Below, piece by piece: positions 1-8,864 of a stretch of DNA of 41,759 bases (position 1 is its first letter; each line of letters begins with the position of its first letter). The DNA lies in assembly GCA_029101345.1 (NCBI GenBank), contig JAQXQU010000130.1, positions 1 to 41,759 on the forward strand. Reading direction: 5' to 3'. The notes beneath the pieces are model-generated. The model was given only the letters and a program-made list of their open reading frames with translations. It ran no database searches and was not told the DNA's origin. The stretch comes from Erysipelotrichaceae bacterium. Lineage in GTDB: Bacteria > Bacillota_I > Bacilli_A > Erysipelotrichales > Erysipelotrichaceae. The position numbers were made by a program, and so were the translations under genes.

Positions 1-864
1 TTCATGAACAGCTCTTGCTGTATTGATGCCTTCAGTAGTCTTGGTATTATTAGCCAAAAACTCCTTGGCACTATCGGCCTTGCCAATCGCCAGACCCGCT
101 TGGAAGTTGCGGGAATGAACAGATGAACAGGTAACAATCAGATCACCAACACCATTTAGTCCTAAGAAGGTCTCTGGCTTGCCACCAAAAAACATGCCAA
201 ATCTCGTCATTTCCGCCAAGCCTCTAGTCATAAGAGCTGCCCTGGCATTGTCTCCTTGCCCTAAACCGCATAGAGTACCCGAAGCAATGGCCATGACATT
301 CTTGATAGCAGCTGCAATTTCGGCACCAACAACATCATTATTGCGATAGACGCGGAAATAGTCATTCGCAAACAGTTCCTGAATGACTTCAGCACTTTCA
401 TCATTTTCACAAACGGCGTTGACTAGCGTTAACAAACGCAGGATAACTTCTTCAGCATGGGATGGGCCAATCAGTGAGATGACATCAATAGCTCTGTCAC
501 CAACGAAATCCCTGATCATCACCGACAGCCTTTCATCATTCTTTGGATAAAAGCCCTTGGCTACATTGATGACATAGACCTTCTTGACAAGGATATCCTT
601 TAGCTGATTTAGAACGCTCTCCATTGCCATGACTGGTACAGCCAATAGGATGACATCTACATCCTTTAGGACATTGATATCAGTTGTGGCTTTGATATTC
701 CTATTGATATCACATGAGAAATAGCGGCTGTTCTTATGCAACTCGTTGATTTCATTTACTTCTGTGGGCTGATTGCCATACATGATGACATCTCTGCCAT
801 TATCACAAAGCACCTGAGCTAGAGCTGTACCCCAGCTGCCTGTACCACATACACCTATTTTCAT
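1..864 (-). CDS. gpsA: Glycerol-3-phosphate dehydrogenase [NAD(P)+], C-terminus cut by window
   Basis: My own translation of the minus strand from ATG 864 runs open for 288 codons to base 1, so the last ~45 residues of a ~330-residue family lie outside. The enzyme reduces dihydroxyacetone phosphate to sn-glycerol-3-phosphate for phospholipid synthesis in the cytosol. The N-terminus MKIGVCGTGSWGTALA is the Rossmann GxGxxG fold; LLAVPV, SLIGPSHAEEV, the catalytic-lysine region AAIKNVMAIA and GLNGVGDLIVTCSS are family signatures. The ATG overlaps the der stop by 4 bases (ATGA), so the two are translationally coupled. The der-gpsA order is common in Bacillota. The identification is close to certain. 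Confidence 0.96.
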   Translation of the reverse strand, partial: MKIGVCGTGSWGTALAQVLCDNGRDVIMYGNQPTEVNEINELHKNSRYFSCDINRNIKATTDINVLKDVDVILLAVPVMAMESVLNQLKDILVKKVYVINVAKGFYPKNDERLSVMIRDFVGDRAIDVISLIGPSHAEEVILRLLTLVNAVCENDESAEVIQELFANDYFRVYRNNDVVGAEIAAAIKNVMAIASGTLCGLGQGDNARAALMTRGLAEMTRFGMFFGGKPETFLGLNGVGDLIVTCSSVHSRNFQAGLAIGKADSAKEFLANNTKTTEGINTARAVHE

Positions 865-2174
865 CCTTCTTCCCTCTTTCTGGCAATTATCTGGATAGGT
901 ACTCCTTCAAAGCCAAAAGCTTCACGCAATTTGTTTTCAATATAACGCTTATATGAGAAATGAAGCAGTTCTGGATCATTGACAAATAAGACAATAACGC
1001 AAGGGGCTGTCTGCACTTGTGATGCATAATAGATCTTCAAACGCTTGCCATTGAATGACTTGGCAGGATTAGCCAGCTGGGCATCGAGAATGACTTCATT
1101 CAGGACATTGGTCTTGATACGCAGATTGACATTATCATAAACCATATCAATCATTGGCAATAATGTATTGACGCGCTTGTTTTCCTTGGCAGAAACAAAG
1201 GCAATTGGTGCATAGTCAAGATATGCAAACTGTTCACGGATCTCCTTTTCAATCCTAACCATCGTCTTCTCATCTTTTTCTACAAGATCCCACTTATTAT
1301 AGACAATGATCACACCCTTATGTGCTTCATGGGCCAAACCAGCCACATGCTTATCCTGTTCAATGATTCCTACACTGCCATCAATGACACAAAGGACGAC
1401 ATCAGCTCGATCGATGGCTGATTTAGCTCTTAGTACTGAGTATTTCTCAACATTCTCATAGATCTTGCCTCTTTTGCGAATGCCTGCTGTATCAATGACA
1501 ACATAATTCTTATCATTGGCCGTAAAGACTGTATCAATGGCATCGCGGGTTGTACCTTCAATATCTGATACAATGACGCGATCCTGTCGCAAAAAGGAAT
1601 TGGTCAATGATGACTTGCCAACATTTGGACGTCCAATGATGGCAAATCTGATCATGCCTTCATAATTTTCCTGCTTGCGATCAGGCATCAGTTCAACAGC
1701 CTTGTCAAGCATATCACCAATACCGATGCCATGAGCACCTGATAATGGGATAGGATCACCTAATCCTAGGGAATAGAATTCGTAAATGGCATCAAGCTTA
1801 GTGAAGTCATCAATCTTGTTTACACCTAAAATAATAGGCTTATTGGACTTGCGCAATAGCTTGGCAATGTATTGGTCATCATTTGTCATCCCTTCCTTGC
1901 CAGAGACAATGAACATAATGACATCAGCTTCCTCAATGGCAATATCTACCTGGGCTTTGATTTCCTTTTGGAAAGGCTGATCAGCCAATTGAATACCGCC
2001 AGTATCAATTAAACGATAATTACGGGATAGCCAATCACAATCACCATAGATACGGTCTCTGGTTACCCCTGGAGTATCTTCAACAATAGAAAGGCGCTTT
2101 TCAAGCATCCGGTTAAAAACTGTTGACTTGCCAACATTTGGCCTGCCAACAATGGCAATAACGCCATCTATCAT
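861..2174 (-). CDS. der: Ribosome biogenesis GTPase Der (EngA)
   Basis: An essential GTPase with two tandem G domains, needed for 50S ribosomal subunit assembly in the cytosol. The first P-loop GRPNVGKST is at residues 10-18 and the second, GRPNVGKSS, at 181-189. Each is followed by a DTGG or DTAG switch II and by NKID or NKWD base-recognition motifs. A C-terminal KH-like domain of about 100 residues completes the usual ~437 residues. The start has a near-perfect Shine-Dalgarno, AAGGAGGTGG. The gene follows cmk by 12 bases and overlaps gpsA by 4, so cmk-der-gpsA form one operon. Confidence 0.98.
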   Translation of the reverse strand: MIDGVIAIVGRPNVGKSTVFNRMLEKRLSIVEDTPGVTRDRIYGDCDWLSRNYRLIDTGGIQLADQPFQKEIKAQVDIAIEEADVIMFIVSGKEGMTNDDQYIAKLLRKSNKPIILGVNKIDDFTKLDAIYEFYSLGLGDPIPLSGAHGIGIGDMLDKAVELMPDRKQENYEGMIRFAIIGRPNVGKSSLTNSFLRQDRVIVSDIEGTTRDAIDTVFTANDKNYVVIDTAGIRKRGKIYENVEKYSVLRAKSAIDRADVVLCVIDGSVGIIEQDKHVAGLAHEAHKGVIIVYNKWDLVEKDEKTMVRIEKEIREQFAYLDYAPIAFVSAKENKRVNTLLPMIDMVYDNVNLRIKTNVLNEVILDAQLANPAKSFNGKRLKIYYASQVQTAPCVIVLFVNDPELLHFSYKRYIENKLREAFGFEGVPIQIIARKREEG

Positions 2175-2186
2175 ATTTCCACCTCC

Positions 2187-2843
2187 TTAACTATTCTTTT
2201 TGACTATTTCAATAATTGTATCTACAACTTCTTCAATGCTCATCTTTGAGCTATCGATCTCGATAGCATCATCTGCCTTTTTCAGTGGTGAGATTGTCCG
2301 ATGAGTATCCTGATAATCCCTCTTGATAATATCTTCCAGAATGGCATCATAATCAGCCGGAAGACCCTTTTCAAGATTCTGCTTGACTCTTCTTTTTGCA
2401 CGGTCTTCAGCTGAAGCAGTCAAAAAGATCTTGACCTTGGCATCCTTTAGAACAACAGTTCCGATATCACGGCCATCAACAATATAGCCCCCATCAGCAG
2501 CGATTCTTCTTTGCATTTCAACCAAGGCTTCTCTGACTTTGCCTAATTTGGAGACATCACTGGCACCCATGGACATCTCATTGGTCCTGATTTCATTTGA
2601 AATATCTTCACCATCCAGAAAGACCTTTCCATCTGGATGAATAACAAGTTTCATATTTTCAATCATCTTGGCAATAGCTTCTTCAGCATCAAATGGCAAG
2701 CCGCTCTTAAAAGCGCCATAGGCAACAGCCCGATACATGGCTCCTGTATCAAGATGGGTATAGCCAAGCCTTAATGCCAAAATATCAGAGATTGTGCTCT
2801 TGCCAGCAGCACTAGGTCCATCAATGGCAATATTAGGCCTCAT
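2187..2843 (-). CDS. cmk: Cytidylate kinase
   Basis: Phosphorylates CMP and dCMP with ATP in pyrimidine nucleotide recycling. The Walker A segment GPSAAGKST is close to the N-terminus. The CMP-binding segment DGRDIGTVV is central, and an Arg-rich lid (AEDRAKRRVKQN) follows. At 218 residues it has normal length. The ATG overlaps the stop of the upstream acidic-protein gene by one base (TAATG), and an AAAGGA ribosome-binding site lies inside that gene's end. The family often sits upstream of der, sometimes with an rpsA-like gene; no rpsA homologue is present here. Confidence 0.97.
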   Translation of the reverse strand: MRPNIAIDGPSAAGKSTISDILALRLGYTHLDTGAMYRAVAYGAFKSGLPFDAEEAIAKMIENMKLVIHPDGKVFLDGEDISNEIRTNEMSMGASDVSKLGKVREALVEMQRRIAADGGYIVDGRDIGTVVLKDAKVKIFLTASAEDRAKRRVKQNLEKGLPADYDAILEDIIKRDYQDTHRTISPLKKADDAIEIDSSKMSIEEVVDTIIEIVKKNS

Positions 2844-4930
2844 TAGATAATTCCTTTCGCAGCCAGGATATAGTAGACAATCAGTCCTAAGACAGCCAGA
2901 AGTACAACAATCAGAATACCGAGAATGACATTCAGGACCTTGTTTGGAGTTTCATCATCAATGACCTTCTCCTCCTCAACAGCAACATTCTTGGTAACAA
3001 CAAATGGAATTGTATCTTCAATTGTCTTGGCAATCTTTTCTTCTTTTTCAATTTCTGAAAGATTTTTGATTTCAACAACATCTTCCTGAAGATCAGCTTC
3101 TTCAGCAGCAATAGCCATTGCTGGATGTTCATTCTTTTCTTCCTTGACAGGCTTGAAATAATCTGCCAGGAAGTCAGGCATCTTGACTTCTTCACTTGCT
3201 GATCCTACAGCATGAATCATATCCATGCCTGATTCATTGACATGATTGCCATTATCGATCTCTTCCATCAGCTTTGAGATTTCCAGGGAAACAGTATTAG
3301 AGAATTCCTCATCATCTTCATCTTCATCCTGATTGTCAAAATAATCATTGACAAACGATGGAACAACAACTGCATCCTCATTTCTGTTTTCTTCTGTCTT
3401 TTCCAAAGCAACCGGTTCTGCATCCTCAATGGCTTCCACTTCTTCGGCAATCTCTTCCTCAACTGCTGGTTCTTCATTTAAAGGAGCTTCATTGATTTCC
3501 TCAACTGCAGTTTCAGAAGACTCCTGAGTATTATCCATTGTTTCAGCAGGTTCTTCTTCTAAAGGAGCTTCATCAGATTCTGCAGCCATTTCAGGTTCCT
3601 CAAAAATCTCTGGTTCTATAAGAGCAGCTTCTTCAGCAACCCCTTCCTCAACTGCTGGTTCTGATGCAACAGTTTCATTTGTTTCCTCCACTGCTTCCTC
3701 AGATGCTTCAACGGTTTCTTCAATTAGAGGTTCTAAAACTTCTGTCTCTTCTGCAGTTTCGGTTGGTTCTTCAACTGATTCCTCAACCGGTTCCTCATTT
3801 TCCTGAACTGGAGTTTCTTCTGCACTTTCATCTGAAGAAGGTTCCTCATTTGCTGCTACAGCGATCTCTTCGGCTTCCTGTACTTCTTCAGTTTCCACAG
3901 CTTCACTAAGAGGTTCTTCAACCACTGTTTCTTCGAAAGGTCTTTCTTCTTCAATGGCTACATCTTCAGCTTCCAAAGCAGAATCTGCTTCATTTTCATC
4001 AGCTGCTTCTTCAGCTGTTTCAATAGCAGCTGTTTCTTCCTGATTTTCAAATGCTTCAGGATGTCTTACTTCATCAACAATTTCACTTGTCAGTTCAGTG
4101 AATGTTGCAAGACCGGCTTCCTTATTGGCTTCTTCCACTTCTGTGATAATGCTTTCAACAACCGAATTGAAATCATCGGCAGTTTCTTCATCTGCTACTG
4201 CTTCCTCTTCCTTCTGATTGCCTTCATTATCAAGAGCGGTTGCCATTTCTCTTGCCTCATGGAGAATATCTTCTACGATTGGTGTAATAGGTTCTTCATC
4301 AGCTGCTTCTTCACAAGCAGAAGATGCTTCTTCCTTTTCTTCAACAGCCGGCTCTTCCATAGCTTCCGCATTAAGCTTATCAGTTGACAGTTCAGCAATA
4401 ATGTCACTTAGGACATCATTGACCGCTGATTCTTCTTCTGTCTTTGGCATAACTGGAACCACTTCCTCTGCTGGTTCCTCTTTCTTTTCCTCTTCCTGAA
4501 CATCACCAAAAATCATCATGAAGTCTTCAAGAGAAGGAATCTTTTCTTCGGCCACTGTTTCTTTCTGGATAGTTTCCGCATTTTCAGCTGGCTCTTCAAC
4601 ATGCTCAATCACAACTGGTTCAACTGCTAGCTCATCAGCAGGGGCAGTTTCTGGTTCTATCCTATTAACATCAAGCATCTTGAAGATGTCGCTGAATTCA
4701 TCGTTCAGGTCAAGGACCTTGATAGTTTCTGTTTCATTTGAATTTGATGAAGCAGGATTTGCTTCTGCAACTGGCACTTCTTCATTTTCAACAATTGGTG
4801 TCAATGTCTTTTCAATAGCTTTGAAACGCTCATCATATGCAGAAAGCTGTTCCGATTTTACTGATACAGTTCCATTTGCAAGTGCTTCTCTACGCTCAGC
4901 ATATTTCTGAGTACGCGTTAATCTAGCCAT
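2843..4930 (-). CDS. Glu-rich disordered protein with C-terminal membrane anchor, unknown function
   Basis: I do not recognise this 695-residue protein. The N-terminus is basic and probably helical (MARLTRTQKYAERREAL). About 600 very acidic residues follow, rich in Glu, Ala, Val and Pro and probably disordered. One membrane helix (VLNVILGILIVVLLAVLGL) ends the chain with a short tail, so it should be tail-anchored with the acidic part in the cytosol. The acidic part is broken by short hydrophobic clusters: DEFSDIFKMLD, SLEDFMMIFGD, NDVLSDIIAELS, FNSVVESIITEV, and a duplicated motif PSFVNDYF / PDFLADYF. The ATG at 4930 is preferred over a TTG 15 bases upstream because that TTG overlaps the Shine-Dalgarno TTGGAGG. 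It is first in the cmk-der-gpsA operon. A scaffold or division-related role is possible but unproven. Confidence 0.85.
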   Translation of the reverse strand: MARLTRTQKYAERREALANGTVSVKSEQLSAYDERFKAIEKTLTPIVENEEVPVAEANPASSNSNETETIKVLDLNDEFSDIFKMLDVNRIEPETAPADELAVEPVVIEHVEEPAENAETIQKETVAEEKIPSLEDFMMIFGDVQEEEKKEEPAEEVVPVMPKTEEESAVNDVLSDIIAELSTDKLNAEAMEEPAVEEKEEASSACEEAADEEPITPIVEDILHEAREMATALDNEGNQKEEEAVADEETADDFNSVVESIITEVEEANKEAGLATFTELTSEIVDEVRHPEAFENQEETAAIETAEEAADENEADSALEAEDVAIEEERPFEETVVEEPLSEAVETEEVQEAEEIAVAANEEPSSDESAEETPVQENEEPVEESVEEPTETAEETEVLEPLIEETVEASEEAVEETNETVASEPAVEEGVAEEAALIEPEIFEEPEMAAESDEAPLEEEPAETMDNTQESSETAVEEINEAPLNEEPAVEEEIAEEVEAIEDAEPVALEKTEENRNEDAVVVPSFVNDYFDNQDEDEDDEEFSNTVSLEISKLMEEIDNGNHVNESGMDMIHAVGSASEEVKMPDFLADYFKPVKEEKNEHPAMAIAAEEADLQEDVVEIKNLSEIEKEEKIAKTIEDTIPFVVTKNVAVEEEKVIDDETPNKVLNVILGILIVVLLAVLGLIVYYILAAKGII

Positions 4931-4962
4931 ACTAAAAACCTCCAATAAATATAGGTAATTGT

Positions 4963-4991
4963 ATTATAGCAAAGTCTCTGAAAAAACCCAA
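4963..4991 (-). promoter_or_regulatory. Promoter of the acidic-protein/cmk/der/gpsA operon
   Basis: On the minus strand TTGGGT (4986-4991), a 17-base spacer and TATAAT (4963-4968) precede a leader of about 26 nt with a GGAGG ribosome-binding site. The -10 is perfect and the -35 is weak. It is divergent from the sirtuin promoter. Confidence 0.6.
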
Positions 4992-5009
4992 ATACAAGGG
5001 CTTTAAGAG

Positions 5010-5015
5010 TATAAT
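5010..5015 (+). promoter_or_regulatory. -10 box of the sirtuin gene, predicted leaderless transcript
   Basis: TATAAT ends 6 nt before the ATG at 5022, so the expected start of transcription coincides with the start codon. No Shine-Dalgarno exists upstream of this ATG. The -35 region (CCCAAA at a 17-base spacing) is poor and overlaps the -35 of the divergent operon. Confidence 0.55.
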
Positions 5016-5021
5016 ATCAAT

Positions 5022-5744
5022 ATGATAGCAAGACTTCAAAATGCCATTGATAAGGCCAAACGCATTGTTTTCTTTTCTGGTGCTGGCATGTCAACTGCTT
5101 CAGGCATCCCGGATTTCAGATCAAGTACTGGTCTCTATAAGCAGAACTACCGCGCTGAAGAAATTCTCTCCCATTCCTTTTTCATGGAAAATCCCAAAGA
5201 GTTTTATGAATTCTATCGGGAAAAGATGATCTATGAAGATGCCAAGCCAAACTATGCCCATCAATTCATCAGTGAACTGCAAAACCAAAAGGAGGTAATT
5301 GTTGTTACCCAGAATATTGATGGGCTTCATCAGAAAGCTGGAAGCAAGATTGTTCATGAACTGCATGGCTCCATCCATCGCAACTATTGCATGAAATGCC
5401 ATAAGTTTCATCCCTTGGCAAGCATCACAAACAGCAATGGCATCCCCCATTGTTCCTGTGGTGGCACTATCAAGCCTGATGTTGTCCTTTATGAAGAAGG
5501 TCTTGATGGAAATACGATCGATAATGCCATCAACGCCATCAGCACCTGTGATCTGCTTGTCATCTGTGGAACTTCCTTAAGCGTCTATCCCGCCGCTTCC
5601 TTTGTCCGCTATTTCCGAGGTGATAATCTAGCCATCATCAATAAGTCCTCGACCCCTTATGATGAATACTGCAATATTGTCATTAACGATGATCTGGTTG
5701 AGACCTTCAGCAAACTGGAAATCATTGATAGTTCAAGGAGATGA
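5022..5744 (+). CDS. Sir2-family NAD+-dependent protein deacylase
   Basis: A cytosolic sirtuin that removes acyl groups from lysine using NAD+. The 240 residues carry the full set of motifs: GAGMSTASGIPDFRS (20-34), TQNIDGLHQKAG (96-107), catalytic His115 in ELHGS, and a four-Cys zinc site at Cys123, Cys126, Cys144 and Cys146. The last pair is spaced CxC rather than the common CxxC. CGTSLSVYPAA near the C-terminus binds NAD+. The ATG has no ribosome-binding site and sits 6 nt after a TATAAT box. The next gene begins two bases after this stop, so the two form an operon. Residue motifs for desuccinylase activity were not assessed, so the acyl preference is unknown. Confidence 0.93.
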   Translation: MIARLQNAIDKAKRIVFFSGAGMSTASGIPDFRSSTGLYKQNYRAEEILSHSFFMENPKEFYEFYREKMIYEDAKPNYAHQFISELQNQKEVIVVTQNIDGLHQKAGSKIVHELHGSIHRNYCMKCHKFHPLASITNSNGIPHCSCGGTIKPDVVLYEEGLDGNTIDNAINAISTCDLLVICGTSLSVYPAASFVRYFRGDNLAIINKSSTPYDEYCNIVINDDLVETFSKLEIIDSSRR

Positions 5745-5745
5745 C

Positions 5746-6624
5746 ATGGACATTAGCCAATATTTCATCAAAGGTGATATCAAAGGTGCTATCACCTATA
5801 TGTCAAAGAATAATGAATTCAAAGATATCCTCCCCCACTATCAAGCCTTATTTGAAAGAGAAGAATATCTTATTTATCCAATAGCTTCCATTCTTAATGA
5901 AAGCCTTCTGCAATATCAGATCTACTTTCATGACATCTTCTATAAGGGCATCCCTGAAGAGGAAGCTTCCAGGAAACTGCTTTCCAGCCTCTATCAGCTG
6001 ATGGATGCTACAGACGAGGATAGTCTAGTAAACAAGCTAAAAGAAGCCTTCAAGAAAGAAGGCTACAAGAGCCAATTTGGCAAAACCCAAGGCTTTTATG
6101 GCCCTTATATTTGGAAGGAAACAGTACCAGCCATTTATCATGTTGACCTGATTGATTCAAGCGCTGATTATAAAGTCAATATCCTCAAAGGCTTCATCTT
6201 CAAGGGCTGGATGAATTATCTGACTTTTGGAAGATTTGGCACCAGAGGCTGGGCATCAGCCGATGGGACGATCAACTGCATTGAAGATGCCTATGACTTT
6301 GAAAGCGAAAAGTTCAAGGTTTCCCTACTTAAACATGAAGCCCAGCATGCAGTTGATATGAAGCTATTCCCTAAGATCACAGCAACCGAGCTTGAATACA
6401 GAGCCAAGCTTATAGAGCTCTATTTCACAAGCAATCCTCACTTGCTGAATGACTTCATAATGGCCGCCAAAACGGACAATCCCCATGATTCCCATGGTCT
6501 AGCCTCAGCTAAAATCAAAAGGGAGTTCGCTTCCATTGATACCAGCAGCATTTCTTCCATTCACAACAAAGCCCTTGCACTATTTGAAACAAGCACAAGG
6601 GAAATGAAAGAAAAATACCTATAG
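5746..6624 (+). CDS. Putative HExxH zinc metallopeptidase-like protein
   Basis: A 292-residue soluble protein that I do not recognise as a named family. There is no signal peptide or membrane segment. The chain contains HEAQH at residues 197-201, matching the HExxH zincin consensus, followed by Glu-rich TELEYRAKLIELY (214-226). Glu215, Glu217 or Glu224 could be a third zinc ligand, as in gluzincins. The start at 5746 is chosen because AAGGAGA (5736-5742) lies just upstream; longer versions would run into the sirtuin gene. It is co-transcribed with the sirtuin and is followed by a strong terminator. Peptidase activity is inferred from one motif only. Confidence 0.75.
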   Translation: MDISQYFIKGDIKGAITYMSKNNEFKDILPHYQALFEREEYLIYPIASILNESLLQYQIYFHDIFYKGIPEEEASRKLLSSLYQLMDATDEDSLVNKLKEAFKKEGYKSQFGKTQGFYGPYIWKETVPAIYHVDLIDSSADYKVNILKGFIFKGWMNYLTFGRFGTRGWASADGTINCIEDAYDFESEKFKVSLLKHEAQHAVDMKLFPKITATELEYRAKLIELYFTSNPHLLNDFIMAAKTDNPHDSHGLASAKIKREFASIDTSSISSIHNKALALFETSTREMKEKYL

Positions 6625-6635
6625 AAACAATCATC

Positions 6636-6667
6636 AGCCATAGCAGTTTCTGCTATGGCTTTTCTTT
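6636..6667 (+). terminator. Terminator of sirtuin-zincin operon
   Basis: A perfect 11-bp stem AGCCATAGCAG / CTGCTATGGCT with a TTT loop is followed by TTTCTTT. Confidence 0.9.
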
Positions 6668-6723
6668 AATTGCCATAAGTCCATAAGTTGACAAGCCAGC
6701 AGCAATGTAGATGAATATCGTTC

Positions 6724-6748
6724 AAAAGGCGTCATCAGACACCTTTTT
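6724..6748 (-). terminator. Terminator of hflX-eamA unit
   Basis: On the minus strand AAAAGGTGTC, loop TGAT and GACGCCTTTT form a stem with one G-T pair. It lies 25 bases after the transporter stop and faces the plus-strand terminator of the convergent operon. Confidence 0.7.
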
Positions 6749-6772
6749 GCCAGAGATTTCCTATCAAATGCC

Positions 6773-7615
6773 TTAAAGCTGAGCCAAAATGACAGCTACG
6801 AACATCACAAGACAGCCAAGAAGTTCCTTGGGACCAGTTACTTCATGTAAAACAAGAAAGCCAAATAATAATGAGAAGGCTGATTCCAATGACATGATAA
6901 TGGAGGCGACTGTTGGTTCAACATCCCTTTGGCCAATTGTCTGAAAAGTATAAGCCAAACCAGTTGACATGACACCAAGATAAAGAATGGAAACCATTGA
7001 ATTGCTTAGGGCTTCCAAGCTTATAGTATCAAAGAAAAAAGCCATGACCATTGACGTCAGACCAGCAACCAAAAACTGAAAGAAGGATAGAATGACCGGT
7101 TCTACCTTAGTGGAATAGATATCAATATAGATGATCTGGAATGAGAAAAGACCGGCACAAGCTATCAGAAAGAAGTCATTGAAATCAAAGTTCAGGTCTG
7201 ACAAACCACAGATGAGGTATAGTCCAAAGAAGGACATGATCAAGGCAATGATGACATTCCTGCTGATTCTCTTATGAAAGAAGAGAAAGTTGAAGATTGG
7301 TACCAGAATGATATATTGGGCTGTTATAAAGCCAGCATGACCTGAATTGGCTTTGATCAGGGCATATTGCTGGCAGTTGGTTGCCAAAAAGAGAAAGAAG
7401 CCGGTGACAAGACCACCTTTGATGGCTTCCTTGATATTATAATTTCTTTTGATAAAGAGAAATGGGCTTATAACCAGAGCACCTAAGAGAAATCTTGTGC
7501 CATTGATTGTGAAAGTACCCAAGTCCCCTGTTGCCTTGCGTTGGAAGACAAAGGCCAAACCCCAGATGATCGATGCCACAAATAGCACAATTTTTCCAAA
7601 TAGACTTTTCGACAT
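6773..7615 (-). CDS. EamA/DMT-superfamily transporter
   Basis: A 280-residue polytopic membrane protein of the drug/metabolite transporter superfamily, with about ten hydrophobic helices in two EamA repeats. Recognisable segments are the N-terminal IVLFVASIIWGLAFVFQRKA, GHAGFITAQYIILVPIF, and the second-repeat end ASIIMSLESAFSLLFGFLVL. The substrate cannot be predicted; members export amino acids, metabolites or drugs. The ATG at 7615 is preferred over a GTG six bases upstream because AGGAG lies 5 bases before the ATG and overlaps the GTG. That ribosome-binding site overlaps the hflX stop, which implies co-translation with hflX. Confidence 0.9.
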   Translation of the reverse strand: MSKSLFGKIVLFVASIIWGLAFVFQRKATGDLGTFTINGTRFLLGALVISPFLFIKRNYNIKEAIKGGLVTGFFLFLATNCQQYALIKANSGHAGFITAQYIILVPIFNFLFFHKRISRNVIIALIMSFFGLYLICGLSDLNFDFNDFFLIACAGLFSFQIIYIDIYSTKVEPVILSFFQFLVAGLTSMVMAFFFDTISLEALSNSMVSILYLGVMSTGLAYTFQTIGQRDVEPTVASIIMSLESAFSLLFGFLVLHEVTGPKELLGCLVMFVAVILAQL

Positions 7616-7623
7616 ATGCACTC

Positions 7624-8841
7624 CTAAAGATTATTGCAAAGCGACAGAAGATCTTTTTCAGCGCCTGCTACCTCATATAATGTACCCTCTTCAAGATGTT
7701 CAATCAAGGAAAAATCAAGAAAACTCGCATAACGATCCAGGAGATAAAGTTTCTGATAAGGTATCAGGACCTGCTTTTGGCAGTCTCTTGGATATAGCAG
7801 GGAAACAGTTTCCTGCAATAGCATATCAATGCCAATATTCTCAAGACAGGATATCAGAAGACCTTCAGGCTTATTATCTTTCATCAGATCGCATTTGTTA
7901 TAGACTTCAAGAATTGGAATTTCATCAGCACCAATTCGCTTTAAAGTCGAAAGGGTTATTTCCCTTTGGTTTTCATAGTTGGAATTGGAACAGTCCAGCA
8001 CATGAAGCAGCAGATCAGCTTCCTTTACAGCTTCCAAGGTTGATGAAAAGGCCTCAATCAATTCATGTGGCAGATCTGAAACAAAGCCAACAGTATCAAA
8101 TAACAGGAAATCATAGTTCTTATAGCTGATATTGCGAACAGCAGTATCCAAAGTAGCAAATAGCTGATCTTTGGCATAAACGCTTTTTTCAGTGCGGTCA
8201 TTTTCCAATAATAGGCGATTCATCAGTGATGACTTGCCGGCATTGGTATAGCCAACAAGTGCTACCTTCTTCTTGTTTGAGCGATTGCGCTTACGCCCTT
8301 GTTCTTCCCGACGGTCCTTAAGACTATCAAGTTCCTTTTTCAATTCACCAATGCGTCTTTCCATTTGCCTTGAAATGATTTCCACTCGGTTTTCACCGGC
8401 ACCTCTGTTATTGACACCACCACGCATCCGGTCACTGTCACCATCATCCCTTAGCATCTTGGGCAGATTATATTTTAATCTGGCCATTTCCGTTTGAATC
8501 AGGGCTTCTTTGGAATGGGCTCTTTGAGAAAAGATATCAAGAATCAAAGCTGTACGATCTATGACCCTAATATCCAGATAGTCTTCAAGATGATAGATGG
8601 TTGATGCACTAAGGCTGTTCATGAAGACTATCTCATCCGCTTTGGTCTCTGTTATGGCCACCTTGAGTTCTTCAAGCTTGCCTTTGCGAAAGCCGGTATT
8701 GGGGTCTAAGGAATTGGCAGTCTGGGAAATGGTCAAAACCACTTCAAGGCCTAAGGCTTGGCAGAGATTTCGGCATTCCTCCATCTTTTCATCAAAGTCA
8801 GCCGTTTTCTTTAGATTGATGCCTGCTAGTATTGCTTTCAT
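7624..8841 (-). CDS. hflX: Ribosome-associated GTPase HflX
   Basis: A 405-residue GTPase of the Obg-HflX group that binds 50S subunits and splits stalled ribosomes under stress. The N-terminal HflX domain contains the Gly-rich linker DRMRGGVNNRGAGENRVE (~138-155) and then a coiled coil. The G domain has the P-loop GYTNAGKSS (~197-205), a DTVGF switch II and NKCD. A TAAGGAG ribosome-binding site precedes the ATG. It is first in a two-gene unit with the EamA transporter. Confidence 0.96.
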   Translation of the reverse strand: MKAILAGINLKKTADFDEKMEECRNLCQALGLEVVLTISQTANSLDPNTGFRKGKLEELKVAITETKADEIVFMNSLSASTIYHLEDYLDIRVIDRTALILDIFSQRAHSKEALIQTEMARLKYNLPKMLRDDGDSDRMRGGVNNRGAGENRVEIISRQMERRIGELKKELDSLKDRREEQGRKRNRSNKKKVALVGYTNAGKSSLMNRLLLENDRTEKSVYAKDQLFATLDTAVRNISYKNYDFLLFDTVGFVSDLPHELIEAFSSTLEAVKEADLLLHVLDCSNSNYENQREITLSTLKRIGADEIPILEVYNKCDLMKDNKPEGLLISCLENIGIDMLLQETVSLLYPRDCQKQVLIPYQKLYLLDRYASFLDFSLIEHLEEGTLYEVAGAEKDLLSLCNNL

Positions 8842-8864
8842 AAGCGTTCTCCTTAATCCCTTGC

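Noticed and set aside
2900-4900. Possible tandem DNA repeat in the TTC-rich region
   Set aside because: The similarity comes from biased codons for Glu, Ala and Val; I see no fixed period or exact repeat unit.
3664-4910. Several long plus-strand ORFs rich in Ser, Ala, Phe or Leu
   Set aside because: They are mirror images of the Glu/Ala-rich disordered protein on the minus strand; none has a ribosome-binding site or family signature.
4984-5006. Weak CCC/GGG hairpin with a T-run on the minus strand in the divergent intergenic region
   Set aside because: The stem has only about 5 pairs and it lies upstream of both genes, where a terminator has no obvious use.
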